Positions 1-6,971 of a DNA stretch of 6,971 bases are shown piece after piece. Made by a program: the position numbers and the translations under genes. Location: assembly GCA_947178235.1 (NCBI GenBank), contig CAMWXQ010000057.1, positions 1-6,971 of the forward strand, given 5' to 3'. How positions within the stretch are numbered: the stretch's first letter is position 1; each line of letters opens with the position of its first letter. Origin of the DNA: an uncultured Muribaculaceae bacterium (lineage in GTDB: Bacteria; Bacteroidota; Bacteroidia; Bacteroidales; Muribaculaceae). Below the pieces are notes generated by a model that searched no databases, was not told where the DNA came from, and saw only the letters and a list, made by a program, of their open reading frames with translations.

Positions 1-25
1 CCGCCCCTGTGGGCGGCGTTTTTTT
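1..25 (+). terminator. Rho-independent terminator on the plus strand, for a gene left of the window
   Basis: A perfect 6-bp G/C stem pairs CCGCCC (1-6) with GGGCGG (11-16) around the loop CTGT. Two bases later comes a run of seven T (19-25). Stem plus T-tract in this order reads as an intrinsic terminator only on the plus strand. It therefore implies a plus-strand gene ending just outside the left edge, convergent with rpoC. The stem may extend beyond base 1, which cannot be seen. The presence of that convergent gene is inference. Confidence 0.7.
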
Positions 26-31
26 GCTGTC

Positions 32-52
32 GTGGGCGCGGCCTGTCGCGCC
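32..52. repeat. Palindromic element, copy 1 (downstream of rpoC)
   Basis: GGCGCG (35-40) pairs with CGCGCC (47-52), and a further G-T pair at 41/46 closes a CCTG tetraloop (42-45) if the plus strand is transcribed. The 21 bases match 4549-4569 at 18 positions. Two of the three differences (39 and 48) lie on opposite sides of the same base pair and swap C-G for G-C, so the stem is kept. It sits between the T-tract of the plus-strand terminator and the T-tract of the minus-strand terminator. It could be a REP-like dispersed repeat, part of a compound terminator, or a chance resemblance between two GC-rich hairpins. Confidence 0.5.
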
Positions 53-55
53 GTG

Positions 56-97
56 AAAAAACAGAGAGCCGCGCCCCCCGGCGGGGGCGCGGCGCTC
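56..97 (-). terminator. Rho-independent terminator of rpoC and the operon
   Basis: On the minus strand, 23 bases after the rpoC stop codon, a perfect 11-bp G/C stem forms between bases 83-93 and 68-78 with a four-base loop (79-82). One mismatch (67/94) and three further pairs (64-66 with 95-97) extend it. Two bases after the extended stem comes a run of six T on the minus strand (the A run at 56-61). This is a textbook intrinsic terminator. It places the end of the transcription unit directly after rpoC. Confidence 0.9.
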
Positions 98-120
98 ATA
101 TATCAGCGTCGTACTGTGTC

Positions 121-4446
<4,326 letters not shown>

Positions 4447-4490
4447 ATATGATGGTTGCTGTTTAGATTGTTGTTGAATTGAAGAGAGAG
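4447..4490 (-). promoter_or_regulatory. AT-rich rpoC leader without a Shine-Dalgarno sequence
   Basis: The bases just before the rpoC ATG, read on the minus strand, are A-rich (AATCTAAACAGCAACC, then ATCATAT) with a C/T tract further upstream. There is no GGAGG-like sequence at the usual distance. Bacteroidota are known to initiate commonly on A-rich, weakly structured leaders without Shine-Dalgarno pairing, so this is expected for the group and supports the chosen start. The contrast with the surrounding GC-rich coding DNA is visible directly. The precise extent of the functional leader is inferred. Confidence 0.55.
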
Positions 4491-4513
4491 GGGGAACACA
4501 GTCCGTTTGTCAA

Positions 4514-4530
4514 AGCGTCAGTCTGACACT
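4514..4530. repeat. Short dyad in the rpoB-rpoC spacer
   Basis: GTCAG (4517-4521) and CTGAC (4523-4527) are perfect inverted repeats around one central base. After one mismatch (4516/4528), two more pairs extend the symmetry to 17 bp. The one-base centre is too tight for an RNA hairpin unless inner pairs open, so if functional it would more likely be a protein-binding site. No known operator is recognised, and a dyad this short can occur by chance. Confidence 0.3.
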
Positions 4531-4548
4531 CTCACATTTTTTGTCACT

Positions 4549-4569
4549 GTGGGCGGGGCCTGCCCCGCC
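4549..4569. repeat. Palindromic element, copy 2, just after the rpoB stop
   Basis: GGCGGGG (4552-4558) pairs perfectly with CCCCGCC (4563-4569) around the tetraloop CCTG, giving a 7-bp all-G/C stem. It begins eight bases after the rpoB TAA on the coding strand. On the minus strand it is followed by an A-run (the T run at 4537-4542) and not a T-run, so it is not a normal intrinsic terminator for rpoB. It may pause polymerase, stabilise or process the rpoB 3' end, or be a dispersed palindrome; it matches 32-52 at 18 of 21 positions. The hairpin itself is clear; its role is inference. Confidence 0.6.
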
Positions 4570-4577
4570 ATTCCCCG

Positions 4578-6971
4578 TTAGTTTTCGAGATTGATGCTCA
4601 GACCGAGGCCGCGGAGCTCGTGCAGCAGCACGTTCAGCGACTCGGGGATACCGGCCGGCGGCATGGCGTCACCCTTCACGATGGCCTCGTAGGTCTTCGA
4701 GCGGCCCGTCACGTCGTCCGACTTCACGGTGATGATCTCTTGGAGGATATGCGATGCGCCGAAGGCCTCGAGCGCCCAGACCTCCATCTCGCCGAAGCGC
4801 TGGCCACCGAACTGGGCCTTACCGCCGAGAGGCTGCTGGGTAATCAGAGAGTACGGGCCGATCGAGCGTGCGTGCATCTTGTCCTCGACCATGTGGCCGA
4901 GTTTCAGCATGTAGATCACACCCACGGTCGCAGGCTGGTCGAAGCGCTCGCCCGTGCCGCCGTCATAGAGGTAGCACTTGCCGTAGCGCGGAACACCCGC
5001 CTTGTCGGTCCACTCGTTCAGATCGTCGAGCGTCGCACCGTCGAAGATCGGGGTGGCGAACTTCACGTCGAGCTCGCGGCCCGCCCAGCCGAGGACGGTC
5101 TCGAAGATCTGGCCCAGGTTCATACGCGAAGGCACACCCAGGGGGTTCAGCACGATGTCCACAGGCGTACCGTCGGCCAGGAACGGCATATCCTCCTGGC
5201 GCACGATGCGCGAGACGATACCCTTGTTGCCGTGGCGGCCTGCCATCTTGTCGCCCACGGAGATCTTGCGCTTCTTGGCGATATAGACCTTCGCGAGCTT
5301 CATGATGCCCGAGGGGAGCTCGTCGCCGATCGAGATGTCGAACTTCTTGCGGCGCAGCTCGGCGTCGACCTCCTTCGACTTGCGCAGATAGTTGACGATG
5401 GTCGCGCGCAGCAGGTCGTTGGTATGCTCGTCCGAGGTCCAGCCCGACAGGTTCACCGTGTCATACTCGATACCCTTCAGCACACCGGCGGTGAACTGCG
5501 AACCCTTCGGGATGATGGCGGTGCCCAGGAAGTCGCGCACCCCGGCCGAGGTCTTCCCCTCGGTGAGGGTCATCAGCTTCGAGACCAGGAGGTCTTTCAG
5601 CTGATCCTGGCGATCCTCATACTCCTCGTCGAGCAGGGGCAGGACGGCATTGGCGCTCTTCTTGGTCTTCTTCTTCTCGGCCTTCTGGAACAGGTGGGTG
5701 CCGATGATCACACCCTTCAGCGACGGCGAAGCCTTCAACGAGGCATCCTTCACGTCGCCCGCCTTGTCGCCGAAGATGGCGCGGAGCAGCTTCTCCTCGG
5801 GCGTCGGGTCGCTCTCACCCTTCGGGGTGATCTTGCCTATCATGATGTCGCCGGGGACGATGTGGGCGCCGACGCGCACGATGCCGCGCTCGTCGAGGTC
5901 CTTGGTCGCATCCTCGCTCACGTTGGGGATGTCCGAGGTCAGCTCCTCCATGCCGCGCTTGGTCTCGCGGACTTCGAGGGTGTACTCGTCGACATGGACC
6001 GAGGTCAGGATGTCCTCGCGCACGACACGCTCGTTCAGCACGATGGCGTCCTCATAGTTGTAACCCTTCCAGGGCATGAACGCCACCTTGAGGTTGCGGC
6101 CCAGGGCGAGCTCGCCGTTCTCGGTCGAGTAGCCCTCTGTCAGTATGTCACCCTTCTTCACACGCTGCCCCTTGTTGCAGATCGGGCGCAGGTCGATGGT
6201 GGTGCTCTGGTTGGTCTTGCGGAACTTAGGCAGGTGGTACTCCTTCACGCTGTCCTCGAAGGAGACAAACTCCTCCTCCTCGGTGCGGTCATAGCGGATA
6301 CGGATGACGCGCGCATCGACAAACTCGATGACACCGTCCCCCTCGGCCATGATCTGGGTGCGCGAGTCGCGGATCAGCTGACCCTCGATGCCGGTGCCCA
6401 CGATCGGGCTCTCCGAACGCAGCAGGGGCACAGCCTGGCGCATCATGTTCGATCCCATGAGCGCACGGTTGGCGTCGTCATGCTCGAGGAAGGGGATCAG
6501 CGACGCAGCGATCGACGCGATCTGTGTCGGCGACACATCCATCAGCTCGACCTGGTCGGGCGACACGATGGGGAAGTCGGCATCCATGCGCGCCTTGATG
6601 CGCTCCTCGGTGAAGGTCCCGTCGTCGGCCACGGGCGCATTGCCCTGGGCGATGATCTTGCCCTCCTCGATCTCGGCGGTCAGATAGACCACCTCGTCGT
6701 TGTTCAGATTGGCCTTGCCGTCCTTCACCTCGCGGTACGGGGTCTCGATGAAGCCCAGGTCATTGATCTTCGCATACACACAGAGCGACGAGATCAGACC
6801 GATGTTCGGGCCTTCCGGAGTCTCGATAGGACAGAGGCGGCCATAGTGGGTATAGTGTACGTCTCGCACCTCGAAGCCCGCACGCTCACGCGACAGACCG
6901 CCGGGGCCCAGGGCCGACATACGGCGCTTGTGCGTGATCTCGGCCAGGGGGTTGGTCTGGTCCATGAACTG
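4578..6971 (-). CDS. rpoB: DNA-directed RNA polymerase subunit beta (3' part, cut by window edge)
   Basis: Second-largest core polymerase subunit; it forms one side of the active-site cleft, the rifampicin pocket and the flap that guides sigma and nascent RNA. The window holds the C-terminal 797 residues; the first visible codon (6969-6971) is equivalent to E. coli Gln513, so about 500 N-terminal residues lie off the right edge. The ATG at 6963-6965 is internal (E. coli Met515), not a start. Counting that Met as 1, the visible blocks are: rifampicin cluster I (1-20); [14 protein letters not shown] (45-58); GYNYEDAIV (301-309) with E305 and D306; flap region (about 380-420); a lineage-variable insertion (about 427-540) containing a KKKTKK run and comparable in place to the E. 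coli insertion in this region; [12 protein letters not shown] (571-582) with K573, H578 and K581, the first and last equivalent to E. coli Lys1065 and Lys1073; the [20 protein letters not shown] block (712-731); and a C-terminus ending LSINLEN. Stop is TAA (4578-4580). It precedes rpoC in the same orientation, as in nearly all bacteria. Confidence 0.99.
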   Translation of the reverse strand, partial: QFMDQTNPLAEITHKRRMSALGPGGLSRERAGFEVRDVHYTHYGRLCPIETPEGPNIGLISSLCVYAKINDLGFIETPYREVKDGKANLNNDEVVYLTAEIEEGKIIAQGNAPVADDGTFTEERIKARMDADFPIVSPDQVELMDVSPTQIASIAASLIPFLEHDDANRALMGSNMMRQAVPLLRSESPIVGTGIEGQLIRDSRTQIMAEGDGVIEFVDARVIRIRYDRTEEEEFVSFEDSVKEYHLPKFRKTNQSTTIDLRPICNKGQRVKKGDILTEGYSTENGELALGRNLKVAFMPWKGYNYEDAIVLNERVVREDILTSVHVDEYTLEVRETKRGMEELTSDIPNVSEDATKDLDERGIVRVGAHIVPGDIMIGKITPKGESDPTPEEKLLRAIFGDKAGDVKDASLKASPSLKGVIIGTHLFQKAEKKKTKKSANAVLPLLDEEYEDRQDQLKDLLVSKLMTLTEGKTSAGVRDFLGTAIIPKGSQFTAGVLKGIEYDTVNLSGWTSDEHTNDLLRATIVNYLRKSKEVDAELRRKKFDISIGDELPSGIMKLAKVYIAKKRKISVGDKMAGRHGNKGIVSRIVRQEDMPFLADGTPVDIVLNPLGVPSRMNLGQIFETVLGWAGRELDVKFATPIFDGATLDDLNEWTDKAGVPRYGKCYLYDGGTGERFDQPATVGVIYMLKLGHMVEDKMHARSIGPYSLITQQPLGGKAQFGGQRFGEMEVWALEAFGASHILQEIITVKSDDVTGRSKTYEAIVKGDAMPPAGIPESLNVLLHELRGLGLSINLEN

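Noticed and set aside
4507..4516. TTGACA-like hexamer on the minus strand in the spacer, possible promoter for rpoC
   Set aside because: No TATAAT-like element lies about 17 bases downstream, and no Bacteroidota-type TAnnTTTG element is seen after it. rpoC is more simply read from the operon promoter upstream of rpoB.
4549..4569. Hairpin after the rpoB stop as an intrinsic terminator
   Set aside because: On the coding strand it is followed by CACAGTGAC and an A-run, with no T-tract, so it lacks the second half of the signal.
6963..6965. ATG as a possible start of rpoB
   Set aside because: The codons before it to the window edge read Gln-Phe in the same frame and continue the conserved rifampicin cluster, so this Met is internal.

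Overview
The window is one end of the RNA polymerase operon of a bacterium, read entirely on the minus strand. It holds the 3' part of rpoB (beta subunit, cut by the right edge), a 131-bp spacer, a complete rpoC (beta' subunit, 1441 residues), and a short downstream region that ends the transcription unit. Both proteins are intact in frame and keep every hallmark catalytic and metal-binding residue I could check, so I read this as a normal housekeeping locus.

The protein sequences look like Bacteroidota, probably order Bacteroidales. Points in favour are the MAFRKE-type beta' N-terminus, the wording of the beta' switch, trigger-loop and jaw regions, an acidic beta' tail, and an rpoC start with an A-rich upstream region and no Shine-Dalgarno sequence. 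The DNA is clearly GC-rich for that group (about 60% by eye), which would fit an Alistipes/Rikenellaceae-like or other high-GC gut lineage. Genus is a guess. The AT-rich rpoC leader stands out from the coding DNA.

Layout from left to right: bases 1-120 are non-coding and packed with G/C hairpins. A plus-strand intrinsic terminator (1-25) implies a convergent gene off the left edge, a short palindrome lies at 32-52, and a strong minus-strand intrinsic terminator (56-97) follows rpoC. rpoC occupies 121-4446. The spacer 4447-4577 carries a second copy of the palindrome just after the rpoB stop, a small dyad, and the rpoC leader. rpoB runs from 4578 to the right edge, where the window opens inside the rifampicin-binding cluster.

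beta and beta' together form the active-site cleft: beta' supplies the Mg-binding aspartates, bridge helix and trigger loop, and beta supplies the rifampicin pocket, flap and substrate-contacting lysines. No promoter was recognised in the spacer, so co-transcription is the simplest reading. I found no evidence of a new biological system. The most interesting extras are the paired palindromes flanking rpoC, which differ by a compensatory base-pair change, and the complete absence of three codons (TTA, CTA, TCA) from both genes, which leaves the antisense frame fully open.
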